From Paenibacillus sp. FSL K6-1096 (GTDB lineage: Bacteria > Bacillota > Bacilli > Paenibacillales > Paenibacillaceae), in contig NZ_CP150274.1 of the NCBI RefSeq assembly GCF_037977055.1, positions 2,418,001-2,482,000 on the forward strand: a DNA stretch of 64,000 nucleotides, in the 5' to 3' direction. Below the pieces are notes generated by a model. It saw only the letters and a list, made by a program, of their open reading frames with translations. It was not told the DNA's origin and did no database searches. Below are positions 36,616-45,426 of this stretch, piece by piece. The stretch's first letter is position 1. Each line of letters opens with the position of its first letter. Both the position numbers and the translations under genes were made by a program.

Positions 36616-36661
36616 CTCTATCCCTCCTTCTGCTGCGGATCACAATGATTGCATTGCACGG

Positions 36662-37108
36662 TTATTTGCTGCTCTGATGCTTCCGGGCTTCATCAATGAA
36701 GCTCTTGGTGGTATCATTCACGCTCCATTTGCCCAGGCTGACTCCGCGGAAGATCACCTCCACTTTGTCCTCTGCGGCGGAGCCCTTCACTTCCAGATTC
36801 GGTGTAGTGATGGTGAAGGTCCCGTCACCGCCTGAGGTATACACCGCATCCTGCGCTTCCTTGAGCATGACCTCCTGCGCTTCTTTCTTCAATGTGCTGA
36901 CCGTTCCGTCCGCCACTTGGTTAACGGCATTACCGATCTGGTCCATAGTCACTCCGCTATAAATGAACAGCCCCGCAACAATAACGATAACAATAGCCCA
37001 TTTCAGCACCGTCTTCACCAGGTTAATAACGGCAAACAGCAGGACGAGCGCAATAACAATAACCAGCCAATTCTCTCTAATAAACTGTGACCATACTTCC
37101 GGATTCAT
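36662..37108 (-). CDS. Small membrane-anchored protein of unknown function
   Basis: About 148 residues with two adjacent hydrophobic helices (residues 12-50), then a soluble region of roughly 95 residues with a beta-rich stretch FTITTPNLEVKG. I do not recognise a family. It lies 46 bases upstream of the transglutaminase gene and is probably co-transcribed with it. The longest reading frame extends to 37231, but a TATAAT-like stretch lies inside it at about 37155-37160, so ATG 37108 is preferred. Confidence 0.6.
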   Translation of the reverse strand: MNPEVWSQFIRENWLVIVIALVLLFAVINLVKTVLKWAIVIVIVAGLFIYSGVTMDQIGNAVNQVADGTVSTLKKEAQEVMLKEAQDAVYTSGGDGTFTITTPNLEVKGSAAEDKVEVIFRGVSLGKWSVNDTTKSFIDEARKHQSSK

Positions 37109-37344
37109 CAATTTCACAACACCCCAATCGCAAATTTCGCCACTCATTACATAAATAATAATTATTATACATGAATACCTCTTATAATTCATGGTTACCG
37201 GATTGCCGGAACGCATACAGACCCGGGCCAAGAAAGTGGTATAAGCCCCCTCAGGCGCACGTAAAGTACAAGTAGGCCGTATCTTCCTGCCGGACCTGTC
37301 CGCGTGAGACCCGCCGGCCGCTTACCCATTTGGAGGTGATATCT

Positions 37345-38526
37345 GTGAAAACCGCACTGTGGCTGTATCTGTTCCTCTTCCTGGCCTTCTTCGATCTGCA
37401 TGCCCAGTACCCGATTCTGACGCCATTTGCCATCTCTCTGGGAGCGGGCCCAGCCTTCATCGGCTGGATGATGGGCATGTATTCGCTGACCCACCTCCCC
37501 GGCAATCTCCTGGCAGGTGTCCTCGTTGACCGCAATGGCAGCCGCCGCTATATCGTCTTTGCGCTTACCGCAGCAGGAATCATCCTGCTGCTTCAGGCAC
37601 ACGCCCAGCTGCCGTGGCATCTGCTGCTGCTCCGCGCAGCGAGCGGCTTCGCCCTGGCCTTCCTCTCACCTGCCTGTATGACCCTGCTGGCCTCGCTCTC
37701 TTCCAATCCGGTGACTCAGGGCAAATACATGTCGGGGCATGGCATCATCCACACGCTGGCCTCGGTGGTCTCACCGGCCGCCGGTGCCTTCATCGTAGCC
37801 AAAGCCGGATATTCCGGCACCTTCAGCACCTTGGGCTGGCTGCTGATCTTCACCGGCGTGATGGCCTTCTTCAGTGTGCCGAAGCATGCTCCGGCGCTGG
37901 CGGTACAGAAGCCTGCTCTGGACGTGCAGCAGAAGCTGGCTGCGCCGCCAGACGGCTCCCTTGCCCCGGCTCCTGTGTCGAAGCGCTATTATCTGCTGCC
38001 CTTCTTCGTCTCCTGCTCACAGGGCGTGCTCTTCTTCGAGCTTCCCCTTTCGCAAGGGGCGGACGGCATCATGTCCACAGGCATTCTGCTCTCCCTGCTC
38101 AGCCTGGGAGCGCTTGTAACCCTAAGCCTGTTCTTCCTGAACCGCTTCGAGCCGGGCATCCGTATTGCCGCCGCCCTGCTGTTCATGGCCATCTGCTTCT
38201 TCAGCCTGGCCGCCTTCCGCAGCCTTCCTGCCGGAGCGGTGCTCTTCCTGCTCGGCGCAGCCAAAGGGATCTTATTCCCCGCTATGGCCTCGCTGTTCAT
38301 CAGTCTGGGCGGGGGCGGGCGGCTGGGCCGCACCTTCTCGCTGCAATCCATCGCCATGTCTCTCGGGGCCTTCGCCGGGCCGGTAGCGGCCGGACAGCTA
38401 AGGGGCTATGTCTCCCCTTATTTCATCGCCTTCCTCCTGCTGATGACCGCCCTTCTGCTTCTGCCGCCGGGCCGGCCGGGCAAGTTAGCCGCCTACGCCC
38501 CGGACTGGAACGGCCATGCTGCCTGA
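37345..38526 (+). CDS. Major facilitator superfamily transporter
   Basis: A 393-residue permease with twelve hydrophobic helices and the MFS motif A region LLAGVLVDRNGSRR between helices 2 and 3. A soluble Ala/Pro-rich loop (about residues 175-210) separates the two halves. It exports or imports a small solute; drug efflux is possible but no specificity marker is visible. GTG 37345 is used because GGAGGTGA lies 5 bases upstream. Confidence 0.87.
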   Translation: MKTALWLYLFLFLAFFDLHAQYPILTPFAISLGAGPAFIGWMMGMYSLTHLPGNLLAGVLVDRNGSRRYIVFALTAAGIILLLQAHAQLPWHLLLLRAASGFALAFLSPACMTLLASLSSNPVTQGKYMSGHGIIHTLASVVSPAAGAFIVAKAGYSGTFSTLGWLLIFTGVMAFFSVPKHAPALAVQKPALDVQQKLAAPPDGSLAPAPVSKRYYLLPFFVSCSQGVLFFELPLSQGADGIMSTGILLSLLSLGALVTLSLFFLNRFEPGIRIAAALLFMAICFFSLAAFRSLPAGAVLFLLGAAKGILFPAMASLFISLGGGGRLGRTFSLQSIAMSLGAFAGPVAAGQLRGYVSPYFIAFLLLMTALLLLPPGRPGKLAAYAPDWNGHAA

Positions 38527-38704
38527 GGATTAGCCCCGATTCGCCAGCAATCACCCGCATTTGTCCCAGCGGGTGATTGTTTGCTGTGCGGGGATATTTT
38601 TTACGACATTTCCCGGGGAATGAATACATATTGTAGTACGCTTACTGTTAAAAATAGCGAAGCTTAGGTACAATAAGCTCATATCAACCAGATCCGGGAG
38701 CTGA

Positions 38705-39070
38705 ATGCTGATGTCCATCACGATTATTGTAGAAGGCAAGAATGACCGGAGCCGGCTGAGACGCCTGCTTCGTCCGGAAGTTGACATATTGTGCACCTTC
38801 GGCACCCTGAACACTCTTAAGCTGGAGTCGCTGCGCAACACGATCCGGGACGGGGAGGTCTACCTTTATATGGACAATGACAGCTCGGGCAAAAAAATCC
38901 GCGGCGTGCTGAGCGACGCTTTTCCCGATGCAGTACATATGTATACCCGCAAGGGGTATGCCGGAGTCGAGGGCACGCCTGATGAATACAACATCACCCA
39001 ACTTGAGAAGGCCGGGCTTGAGGAATACATTATCTATCCGCAGCCTTACGGCCAGGAGCATGAAGGGTAA
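38705..39070 (+). CDS. Small TOPRIM-domain protein (YusF-like)
   Basis: A protein of about 121 residues consisting mainly of a TOPRIM fold. The acidic motif IIVEGKND lies near the N-terminus, and YLYMDNDSSGKKIRG in the middle supplies the DxD metal site. Family members are annotated as small primase-like proteins; activity is not established. Either ATG 38705 or ATG 38711 could be the start; GGGAG is 4 and 10 bases away respectively. It stands alone between two terminator or repeat regions. Confidence 0.8.
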   Translation: MLMSITIIVEGKNDRSRLRRLLRPEVDILCTFGTLNTLKLESLRNTIRDGEVYLYMDNDSSGKKIRGVLSDAFPDAVHMYTRKGYAGVEGTPDEYNITQLEKAGLEEYIIYPQPYGQEHEG

Positions 39071-39109
39071 TTAATGGTGTGAACCTCGCAGCTTATCATG
39101 TGGACACCT

Positions 39110-39193
39110 GGGCGTGTGGGCCAATGGTGTTGGCGTTTGGCCCACACGCCCAAGCAACGCCGAATGTAATCGGTTTTTCGCATATATTCCCCA
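39110..39193. repeat. Repeat R2, solitary copy with perfect hairpin
   Basis: GGGCGTGTGGGCCA (39110-39123) and TGGCCCACACGCCC (39138-39151) form a perfect 14-base stem. The core CGCCGAATGTAATCGG plus TTTTTCG then follows, shared with the tandem array at 55292-55545. Confidence 0.75.
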
Positions 39194-39201
39194 TCTCAAA
39201 A

Positions 39202-39246
39202 AAAGAGCGTCCCAGGCAACCATTCACGGCTGCAGGGACGCTCTTT
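39202..39246. terminator. Terminator between the TOPRIM gene and sco1
   Basis: AAGAGCGTCCC pairs with GGGACGCTCTT around a 20-base loop, with A-rich and T-rich flanks allowing use in both directions. Confidence 0.82.
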
Positions 39247-39258
39247 CTGTGCAATTCA

Positions 39259-39876
39259 CTATTCACGCGCCAGCTTCTTCACAGCCTTAGCCAGGAATTC
39301 CGGCGTCACATTCTCCGTGTCCCCGGCATCATATAGACCCCGAAGCTGATTGTTCTTATCCACCAGCCCGATCAGGTTGGCGTGGGCGAAATCATCCTTG
39401 CTCGTGCCGTAGATCAGCACCTTGAAGGAATCGGCCGCCAGCTTGCGCACCTGCTCCTGGTCTCCCCGCAGGAAATACCATCCGTTATAATCCGCATGGA
39501 ACTTGTCGCCGAACGCCTTAATCGCTTCCCGTGTGTCATTCTCCGGGTCGAACGAGATCGAGACGAACTTGACATCCTTGCCGAAGCTGCCGTCCTTAAC
39601 CAGCAGATCCTGCGTCTCGGACAGCATATAAGTGGTAATAGGACATACATCCGGGCATACGGTGAAGAAGAAATAGACCAGTCTAGCCGTACCTTCCGTG
39701 TCCGCGAGCCGGATCTGCTTGCCGTCCACATTCTCCAGGGAGAAGTCCTGCACCTGCCCGATCACCGGCAGCTTCTTCTCTCCGAAGCCAAAGGATTGCA
39801 CGGCCAGAAAGACCGCCATAATCACTGCAATCAGCAGAAGAAGCCAGGTCCATTTGTAGCGTTTCAGGGTCTGCAC
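39259..39876 (-). CDS. Sco1/SenC-family copper chaperone
   Basis: A 205-residue membrane-anchored thioredoxin-fold protein with an N-terminal helix (residues 10-30). The copper site CPDVC (C74, C78) is followed by a distal histidine in FAHANLIG. It delivers copper to the CuA centre of cytochrome c oxidase subunit II, facing outside. It is next to ctaB in the same direction, which supports an oxidase-assembly role. GTG 39876 has GGAGG 7 bases upstream. Confidence 0.91.
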   Translation of the reverse strand: MQTLKRYKWTWLLLLIAVIMAVFLAVQSFGFGEKKLPVIGQVQDFSLENVDGKQIRLADTEGTARLVYFFFTVCPDVCPITTYMLSETQDLLVKDGSFGKDVKFVSISFDPENDTREAIKAFGDKFHADYNGWYFLRGDQEQVRKLAADSFKVLIYGTSKDDFAHANLIGLVDKNNQLRGLYDAGDTENVTPEFLAKAVKKLARE

Positions 39877-39939
39877 AGGACAACCTCCCATAATTCAAAG
39901 AATGAGTACACTAACTAAGGGGCCGGAGCCGCAGGAGTG

Positions 39940-40866
39940 TTATACGTGAATCGTATTCAGCACCAGGGCGATCAGGCTGAGTGTCAGATAATTAATGGAG
40001 AACAGGAAGTTTTTCTTGGCCCAGGCATCATCATCCTTCGCCTTCAGGCCGATTAAGGTTAAGTAGAGCCAGGCAACCGACAGAGCCAGCGATACAATCA
40101 GATAATAAATGCCTGCATAATCATAGGCGTACATCAGCACAGGTACCGGAAGCAGCAGCGCCACATAAGGAATCATCTGGAACTTGGTGCGGCGCGTCCC
40201 CTTCACTACCGGAAGCAGAGGGAAGCCTGCGGCCCTGTACTCCTCCTTGCGGCGGATGCCGAGCGCCCAGAAGTGGGGCGGCTGCCACAGAAACAGCATG
40301 GCGAACAGCAGCCAGGCTCCAAGATCCACCTTCCCTGTAACCGCCACATAGCCGATGACCGGCGGCATAGCCCCGGAGATTGCACCTACCGAGGTGCTCC
40401 AGGTGGAGGTTCTTTTGAGCCAGAGGGTGTATACTACAACATAAACGAACATGCCCAATACACCGAACCATCCGGCCAGCATACCGCAGAAGATGAACAG
40501 CACCGCCAGCCCGGCAATGCCGAGACATATGCCGTAGACCAGTACGGTTCCCGGCTTCAGCCTGCCTGTAGGCAGTCCGCGTTCCCGGGTCCGTTCCATT
40601 TTCATATCGAGATCGCGGTCAAAATAATTATTGAACACACAGGCCGAGGCCATCACCAGCATGGTGCCGAGCAGCGTCAGCAGCAGGCGGCCGTACTGCA
40701 CCTCCCAGCCTGATGCCACCCAGTAGCCAGCAAATGCAGCGATCAGATTGGAGCGGATGATGCCCGGCTTCGTTACGGTAATAAAGTCACGCCAGCTTGC
40801 GCCTTCCGGCGATTTGGCGGACATGGATGCGGAATCAGAAGCTTGGTATCTTAATTGATTGTCCAC
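39940..40866 (-). CDS. ctaB: Protoheme IX farnesyltransferase (heme O synthase)
   Basis: A 308-residue UbiA-family membrane enzyme that adds a farnesyl group to heme B. The aspartate-rich motif NNYFDRDLDMKMERT binds the diphosphate through magnesium. The second conserved loop is GIRRKEEYRAAGFPLLPVV. About nine helices are present. Start GTG 40866 has AAGGAGG 10 bases upstream; the longest frame goes to 40914. A good sigma-A promoter lies at 40965-40994. Confidence 0.93.
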   Translation of the reverse strand: MDNQLRYQASDSASMSAKSPEGASWRDFITVTKPGIIRSNLIAAFAGYWVASGWEVQYGRLLLTLLGTMLVMASACVFNNYFDRDLDMKMERTRERGLPTGRLKPGTVLVYGICLGIAGLAVLFIFCGMLAGWFGVLGMFVYVVVYTLWLKRTSTWSTSVGAISGAMPPVIGYVAVTGKVDLGAWLLFAMLFLWQPPHFWALGIRRKEEYRAAGFPLLPVVKGTRRTKFQMIPYVALLLPVPVLMYAYDYAGIYYLIVSLALSVAWLYLTLIGLKAKDDDAWAKKNFLFSINYLTLSLIALVLNTIHV

Positions 40867-40964
40867 GTGTGGGGTTCCTCCTTCTAGGGAACTTCTAACC
40901 TTCCGCCGGAGCATGAGTGACCATCCGGTGATTGGATAATTTTACTCGCTCCGCTGTTAACTTT

Positions 40965-40994
40965 ATCATAGCAAACTAGGAAAGACTTTGACAA
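40965..40994 (-). promoter_or_regulatory. ctaB promoter
   Basis: Minus-strand TTGTCA (40989-40994) and TATGAT (40965-40970) are 18 bases apart. The -10 area shares TAGTTTGCTATGATA with the sda promoter. Confidence 0.7.
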
Positions 40995-41121
40995 TCATTG
41001 ACCATGATGTTCATTAATTCGACAATTACGTGACAACACTTAATTTCCTGCCCCCTAAATAACTAAGTACAAAATTGGGTAGTTATTAATAGGGAACTTC
41101 CGTACAAAGGAGATCTGACCA

Positions 41122-42126
41122 ATGGATACCGCTACACATTTTGTTATGGGACTTGGGCTTGCCGGTCTGTCCTTCGTCGATCCTGCCGTCGCTTCCAGCG
41201 GGACACTTGCCGGAGCGGTCATGGTAGCCACTGTACTGGCTTCTCAGGCACCGGATGCCGATACCGCCCTTCGTCTGAAGGATAATGCGGTATATATCCG
41301 CAACCACAGGGGAATCACCCATTCTCTGCCCTTTCTGCTGCTGTGGCCCGCGCTGATTACGGTGGTCATCGGACCCCTCTTCGGGCTGACAGACCTGCAT
41401 AGCCTGAGCCACATTGCGCTCTGGAGCTTCATCGGCGTGGCCGTGCACGTCTTCACTGATCTGTTCAATACCTACGGGACCCAGGCCGCCCGCCCGTTCA
41501 CCGAGAAATGGATCGCCTGGAACATCATTCATATCTTCGATCCGTTCATCTTCGGCAGCCATGCTGCGGCGATTATACTCTGGATCACCGGCATCGTGCC
41601 GCCCGCTCCCTTGTTCATTACGCTGTACGCCAGCATCGTCTTGTACTACATCTGGCGGACGATGGTCCATGCGCGAATTACACGCAGTATTAAGAACAAA
41701 GACGTTCATCATGATGCCGGAGACCGTTATATTGTGATACCGACCATCTCGCCGACCCGCTGGAATGTGGTCAAAGCCAAGCCCGACGGCAGCTACAATG
41801 TCGGGTCGCTGAATAACGGGCGGCTGGAATGGTTCAAGCATGCGGTGTGCTCCACTCACCCTGCAGTCGAACATTCCAAGGCTCACCCCGATATTCAGGC
41901 GTTCCTGTACTTCACCTCATCTGCTGTTGCCGAGGTTGAAGAGCTGCCCTCCGGTTATATTGTACGCTGGGGCGATGTCCGTTATTTACACCGCAAGCAA
42001 TTCCCGTTCGTTGCCGTGCTGGTCATGGACCATGAGTACCGTCCGCTGAATACGTATGTCGGCTGGCTCAGCAGCGAGAAGCTTGATGAGCGGTTCGCCA
42101 TTGATCCCGGAACAGTTAAGCTGTAG
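41122..42126 (+). CDS. yfhP: YfhP-family membrane-bound metal-dependent hydrolase
   Basis: A 334-residue protein beginning MDTATHFVMGLGLAGLSFVD, matching YfhP/YdjM-type hydrolases. Metal-binding residues sit in SQAPDADT, RNHRGITHSLP and HVFTDLFNTYG within a four-helix membrane region. The C-terminal 140 residues are soluble. The substrate is unknown. AAAGGAG lies about 9 bases before the ATG. Confidence 0.88.
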   Translation: MDTATHFVMGLGLAGLSFVDPAVASSGTLAGAVMVATVLASQAPDADTALRLKDNAVYIRNHRGITHSLPFLLLWPALITVVIGPLFGLTDLHSLSHIALWSFIGVAVHVFTDLFNTYGTQAARPFTEKWIAWNIIHIFDPFIFGSHAAAIILWITGIVPPAPLFITLYASIVLYYIWRTMVHARITRSIKNKDVHHDAGDRYIVIPTISPTRWNVVKAKPDGSYNVGSLNNGRLEWFKHAVCSTHPAVEHSKAHPDIQAFLYFTSSAVAEVEELPSGYIVRWGDVRYLHRKQFPFVAVLVMDHEYRPLNTYVGWLSSEKLDERFAIDPGTVKL

Positions 42127-42160
42127 CAGGAATGAACTTCATATCAGCTATCAGGAAGTG

Positions 42161-42209
42161 AGGAGCCATCCCGTAAGCCGTGCTGTGGCGGCCAGGGGTG
42201 GCTCCTTCT
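42161..42209 (+). terminator. Stem-loop after yfhP
   Basis: GGAGCCATCC pairs with GGGTGGCTCC around a GC-rich loop, followed by TTCT. The weak T-run makes this a moderate call. Confidence 0.5.
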
Positions 42210-42303
42210 GTGCTGGTGTCCTTCCCTTGACGTCTGGATGAGCATAAGGCACAATCTACAATAAAAGTGGATTCCTCTTCTGAACATAAAAATGAACATT
42301 AAA

Positions 42304-42336
42304 AATCCCGGCAGGCCAAAAAGCACACCGGGATTC
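42304..42336 (-). terminator. Stem-loop with minus-strand T-run downstream of trpS
   Basis: AATCCCGG and CCGGGATT are perfectly complementary across a 16-base loop. On the minus strand the stem is followed by TTTTAATG. It may end trpS transcripts after crossing the small opposite gene. Confidence 0.55.
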
Positions 42337-42373
42337 ATTCGATCGCTATTGCAGCAGAAAGGAAGGCTGGACA

Positions 42374-42565
42374 ATGGGTAAAGGTCTGTCACTGTGGTTC
42401 GCCTGCTCTTCAATTCTTATTCTTACCGCCGCTTCCATCTCCATCAGCTACAATATCTGGCTCGCGCTGCTGCTCGGCTTCCTGTGCGTGATGAACATCG
42501 GCTGGGGCTTCATCGTGAAGGCCCGCCTGAGACGCAAGGCCGAGAGCAAGCAACCCTCTTCTTAA
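42374..42565 (+). CDS. Small membrane protein of unknown function
   Basis: A 63-residue protein with two hydrophobic helices (about residues 5-25 and 28-48) and a basic, serine-ended tail. No family is recognised. AGAAAGGAAGG lies 6 bases before the ATG, and a possible -10 (TACAAT, near 42257) lies upstream. Its last four bases overlap the convergent trpS stop. Confidence 0.6.
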   Translation: MGKGLSLWFACSSILILTAASISISYNIWLALLLGFLCVMNIGWGFIVKARLRRKAESKQPSS

Positions 42566-43548
42566 CGGAGAGGCAGGAAGCCCATCCGCTCCTTCACCTC
42601 CGCCAGCGTCCGGGCAGCGTTCTCGCGCGCACGCTCGGCACCCTGCGCCAGAATATCGGTTAGCATGCCGGAGCTGCGGATCTCCTGGTATCTCTGCTGC
42701 AGCGGTTCAAGGAGCGCAACCACTACCTCGCCCAGCTCCTTCTTGAAGCCGCCGTACATCTGGCCTTCGTACTTGTCGGCAATCTGCTGCAGGCTTAGCC
42801 CGGAGCACTCGGCATAGATGCTCATCAGATTGCTGATCTCCGGCTTATTTGCCGGATCGAAGACGATCTCGCGTCCCGAATCAGTGGTGGCCCGGCTGAT
42901 CTTCTTACGGATGACATCCGGCGGGTCCAGCAGGCCGATCCGGCTGCCGGCATTCGGGTCGCTTTTGCTCATCTTCTTGGTTCCGTCGTCCAGGGACATA
43001 ATCCGCGCCCCGACCTCAGGGATGTAAGGCTCAGGAATGGTGAAGAAATCACCAAACCGGTGATTGAAGCGTCCCGCCAGGTCGCGGGTCAGCTCCAGAT
43101 GCTGCTTCTGGTCTTCTCCCACCGGCACCAGATCGGCATTATAGACCAGAATATCCGCTGCCATCAGTGCGGGATAGACGAACAGACCGGCTCCTACCGA
43201 TTCCTTGCCGGCTGATTTGTCCTTGAACTGGGTCATCCGTTCCAGCTCGCCCATGGCTGTCAGTGTGGTCAGAATCCATCCCAGCTCCGCATGCTGCGGC
43301 ACATGGGACTGCATATAGACATGCGCGATAGAAGGATCAATCCCTGCGGCCAGATACAGTGCGGCTACCGACTCGGACTGCTCGCGCAGGGCTGCCGGGT
43401 CCTGAGCTACTGTAATTGCATGGAGATCGACCACCATGAAGAAGCACTCGTACTCTTTTTGAAGCTTGACGAAATTCTTGATCGCCCCGATATAATTCCC
43501 GAGGGTCAGCGAGCCGCTGGGCTGAATGCCTGATAATACTTTTTTCAT
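42562..43548 (-). CDS. trpS: Tryptophanyl-tRNA synthetase
   Basis: A 328-residue class Ic synthetase. The HIGH-equivalent is in SGIQPSGSLTLGNYIGA at the N-terminus, and the KMSKS loop is intact as KKMSKSDPN. Lengths match bacterial TrpRS. The start ATG 43548 has GGAGG about 8 bases upstream; longer frames run into the leader. Expression is controlled by a T-box with a tryptophan specifier. Confidence 0.96.
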   Translation of the reverse strand: MKKVLSGIQPSGSLTLGNYIGAIKNFVKLQKEYECFFMVVDLHAITVAQDPAALREQSESVAALYLAAGIDPSIAHVYMQSHVPQHAELGWILTTLTAMGELERMTQFKDKSAGKESVGAGLFVYPALMAADILVYNADLVPVGEDQKQHLELTRDLAGRFNHRFGDFFTIPEPYIPEVGARIMSLDDGTKKMSKSDPNAGSRIGLLDPPDVIRKKISRATTDSGREIVFDPANKPEISNLMSIYAECSGLSLQQIADKYEGQMYGGFKKELGEVVVALLEPLQQRYQEIRSSGMLTDILAQGAERARENAARTLAEVKERMGFLPLR

Positions 43549-43598
43549 CCTCTTATCCTCCATCATCTTAATCTGGATCATACCTTTGCGCAGTACGC

Positions 43599-43627
43599 AA
43601 AAAAGCCCCACATCCGCAAGGGACGTG
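43599..43627 (-). terminator. T-box terminator before trpS
   Basis: CACGTCC and GGATGTG pair around CTTGC on the minus strand and are followed by six T residues. Charged tRNA would favour this form. Confidence 0.85.
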
Positions 43628-43872
43628 AGACCGTGGTACCACCCTTATTCGCTGCTGCCTGGCCCACGCAGGGTACAGACTAGCCGCCTTGGCTTCCGTT
43701 AACGGGGAAGAGCCGGCCGGTCTACTTAAGGCTTGCAGCCTGTTCGAGCGCGGCGCTCAAGGGTCCATTCAGTCAGAGGTGCACCGCCGGTTCACATCAG
43801 CCACCGGCTTTCTGGAGGATACAATCCCTGCTTACTTGTCCCTGTCATCACGTTGTTACCGTTATAGATGCA
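43628..43872 (-). ncRNA. T-box leader controlling trpS
   Basis: On the minus strand the T-box sequence GGGTGGTACCACGG lies at 43631-43644. Upstream is a structured stem I containing GAATGGAC, in which TGG (43765-43767) is the expected tryptophan specifier codon. Uncharged tRNA-Trp would bind both sites and prevent the downstream terminator. Confidence 0.94.
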
Positions 43873-43875
43873 TCC

Positions 43876-43904
43876 ATCATAGTGCGAACCGGAGAAGTTG
43901 TCAA
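43876..43904 (-). promoter_or_regulatory. trpS promoter
   Basis: Minus-strand TTGACA (43899-43904) and TATGAT (43876-43881) with a 17-base spacer, directly before the T-box leader. Confidence 0.85.
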
Positions 43905-43992
43905 ATCCCTAACCACCGCGGGATAAATCTGGTATGATATAGGTATTCGTGTGTGTGATCTGATTACAGTTTACCAAAGGAGCATATCTCTC

Positions 43993-44961
43993 ATGAAACA
44001 GGTGACCAAAGGGCAGTGGAACGGTTATGATACGTATATTTTGCATAGCCGGGAACTCGAAGTCACGCTTCTGCCCCGGCTGGGCAACAACGTAATCTCG
44101 TTATGGGACAACATCAAGGAGCGGCAAATTCTCCGCCAGCCGGATGAGAGCGATCTGGACGCTTATCTGCAGAAGCCTTATCATTTCGGCATTCCCCTCC
44201 TTGTACCGCCTGGGCGCATACGCGGCGGGCAATTCGAGTTCAGAGGCACAAGCTACCGGTTCGACCGCAACGCGGGAGACCACCATATTCACGGGCTGCA
44301 CCGCACCCAGTCCTGGTGCGTCAGCGATATCGAAGAAGACGAGGACGGCTGCGCGGTAACGACGGAATTCATAACCTCTGATGACCCCGGGTGGATCAGG
44401 CAGTTCCCGCAGCCGCTGAAGCTAGAGATGACCTTCCGCCTTCAGGATGCCCGGCTCCGGCAGACCCTGAAGGTCACCCACCTCGGCAGCGCACCCGTAC
44501 CGTTCGGCGCGGGCTATCATACATGGTTCATGCTTGACGGCACACCCGGACGCTGGAACGTTACGCTTCCGGCCGAGTCGGTCTGCGAGCTGAATGAAGA
44601 GCTGCTCTCCAGCGGGCGCTTGCTTCCTCTAGGTGAATTAGGCAGCCTTCACAGCGGACTGAACCTGCAAGGCAAGAATCTTGACACCGTCCTGCACCTG
44701 GCAGAGCAGCAGCCAGCCGAGGCTGTGCTGATGCGCGACGACGGCTACGGGCTGCGGTATTCGGCTGACCGGAATCTTTTTGGCCACTGGATTCTGTATA
44801 CCAAGGGAGAGGCAGACCAGTTCCTGTGCATTGAACCGCTGACCTGGCTTCCGGATGCCCCCAACCTTCCGCAGGATGCTTCCCTTACCGGGCTGATTAC
44901 CCTTGAGCCGGACCAGACGATTGTGCTGGACAGCTCCTTGCAGATCATTTATCCGGAGTAG
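43993..44961 (+). CDS. Aldose 1-epimerase family protein
   Basis: A 322-residue beta-sandwich enzyme of the galactose mutarotase superfamily. The catalytic histidine region is HHIHGLHRTQSW, and the general-base glutamate lies near the C-terminus in FLCIEPLTWLPDAPN. It likely interconverts sugar anomers; the sugar is unknown. AAAGGAG lies 10 bases before ATG 43993. It is divergent from trpS and not linked to sugar genes. Confidence 0.88.
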   Translation: MKQVTKGQWNGYDTYILHSRELEVTLLPRLGNNVISLWDNIKERQILRQPDESDLDAYLQKPYHFGIPLLVPPGRIRGGQFEFRGTSYRFDRNAGDHHIHGLHRTQSWCVSDIEEDEDGCAVTTEFITSDDPGWIRQFPQPLKLEMTFRLQDARLRQTLKVTHLGSAPVPFGAGYHTWFMLDGTPGRWNVTLPAESVCELNEELLSSGRLLPLGELGSLHSGLNLQGKNLDTVLHLAEQQPAEAVLMRDDGYGLRYSADRNLFGHWILYTKGEADQFLCIEPLTWLPDAPNLPQDASLTGLITLEPDQTIVLDSSLQIIYPE

Positions 44962-45005
44962 GTGAATTTCATATAATTACCATCCTATAAACCTTCAAAA
45001 CCCGT

Positions 45006-45035
45006 GCATGAATTTCTCTCCCAGCGCTCATACTA
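45006..45035 (+). promoter_or_regulatory. Sigma-G-type promoter of the SASP gene
   Basis: GCATGA (45006-45011) and CATACTA (45029-45035) with 17 bases between them fit the forespore sigma-G consensus. They precede a typical SASP gene with a very strong ribosome binding site. Confidence 0.8.
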
Positions 45036-45066
45036 TCTTCACAACGGGCGAAGGAGGTGAACACAC

Positions 45067-45303
45067 ATGGGTATGGGTCAAGGTCAACAAGGTCGTGGTA
45101 GCCGTTCCAACAACCTGGTCGTTCCTCAGGCAAATGCAGCGCTGCAGCAGCTGAAATATGAAGCAGCTCAAGAGCTTGGAGTAACGATTCCGGCAGACGG
45201 TTATTATGGTAACTATACTTCCCGCGAAACTGGTTCTTTGGGAGGATATATCACCAAACGTCTGGTACAACTGGCAGAGCAGCAGCTCTCCGGTCGTTCG
45301 TAG
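45067..45303 (+). CDS. Small acid-soluble spore protein, alpha/beta type
   Basis: A 78-residue SASP that coats and protects DNA in the spore core. The conserved parts are visible: [15 protein letters not shown] (containing the E-x-A germination protease site region) and [20 protein letters not shown], the DNA-binding second helix. The N-terminus is Gly/Gln/Arg-rich. AAGGAGGTGA lies 6 bases upstream. Forespore expression is expected from the promoter. Confidence 0.97.
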   Translation: MGMGQGQQGRGSRSNNLVVPQANAALQQLKYEAAQELGVTIPADGYYGNYTSRETGSLGGYITKRLVQLAEQQLSGRS

Positions 45304-45361
45304 TAGCAGTCTTATCTTTAAGATCCGGTTAAGCCGCGAGGCATAAACCGAGCAGCTTCAC

Positions 45362-45403
45362 AGCCCTCCCGCGCTTCTCGTCGAAGCGCAGGGGGGCTTT
45401 TGT
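45362..45403 (+). terminator. SASP terminator
   Basis: AGCCCTCCCGCGCTT pairs with AAGCGCAGGGGGGCT (one mismatch) around CTCGTCG and is followed by TTTTGT. Confidence 0.85.
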
Positions 45404-45426
45404 CTATGTAGGAATCGGCATAGTAA

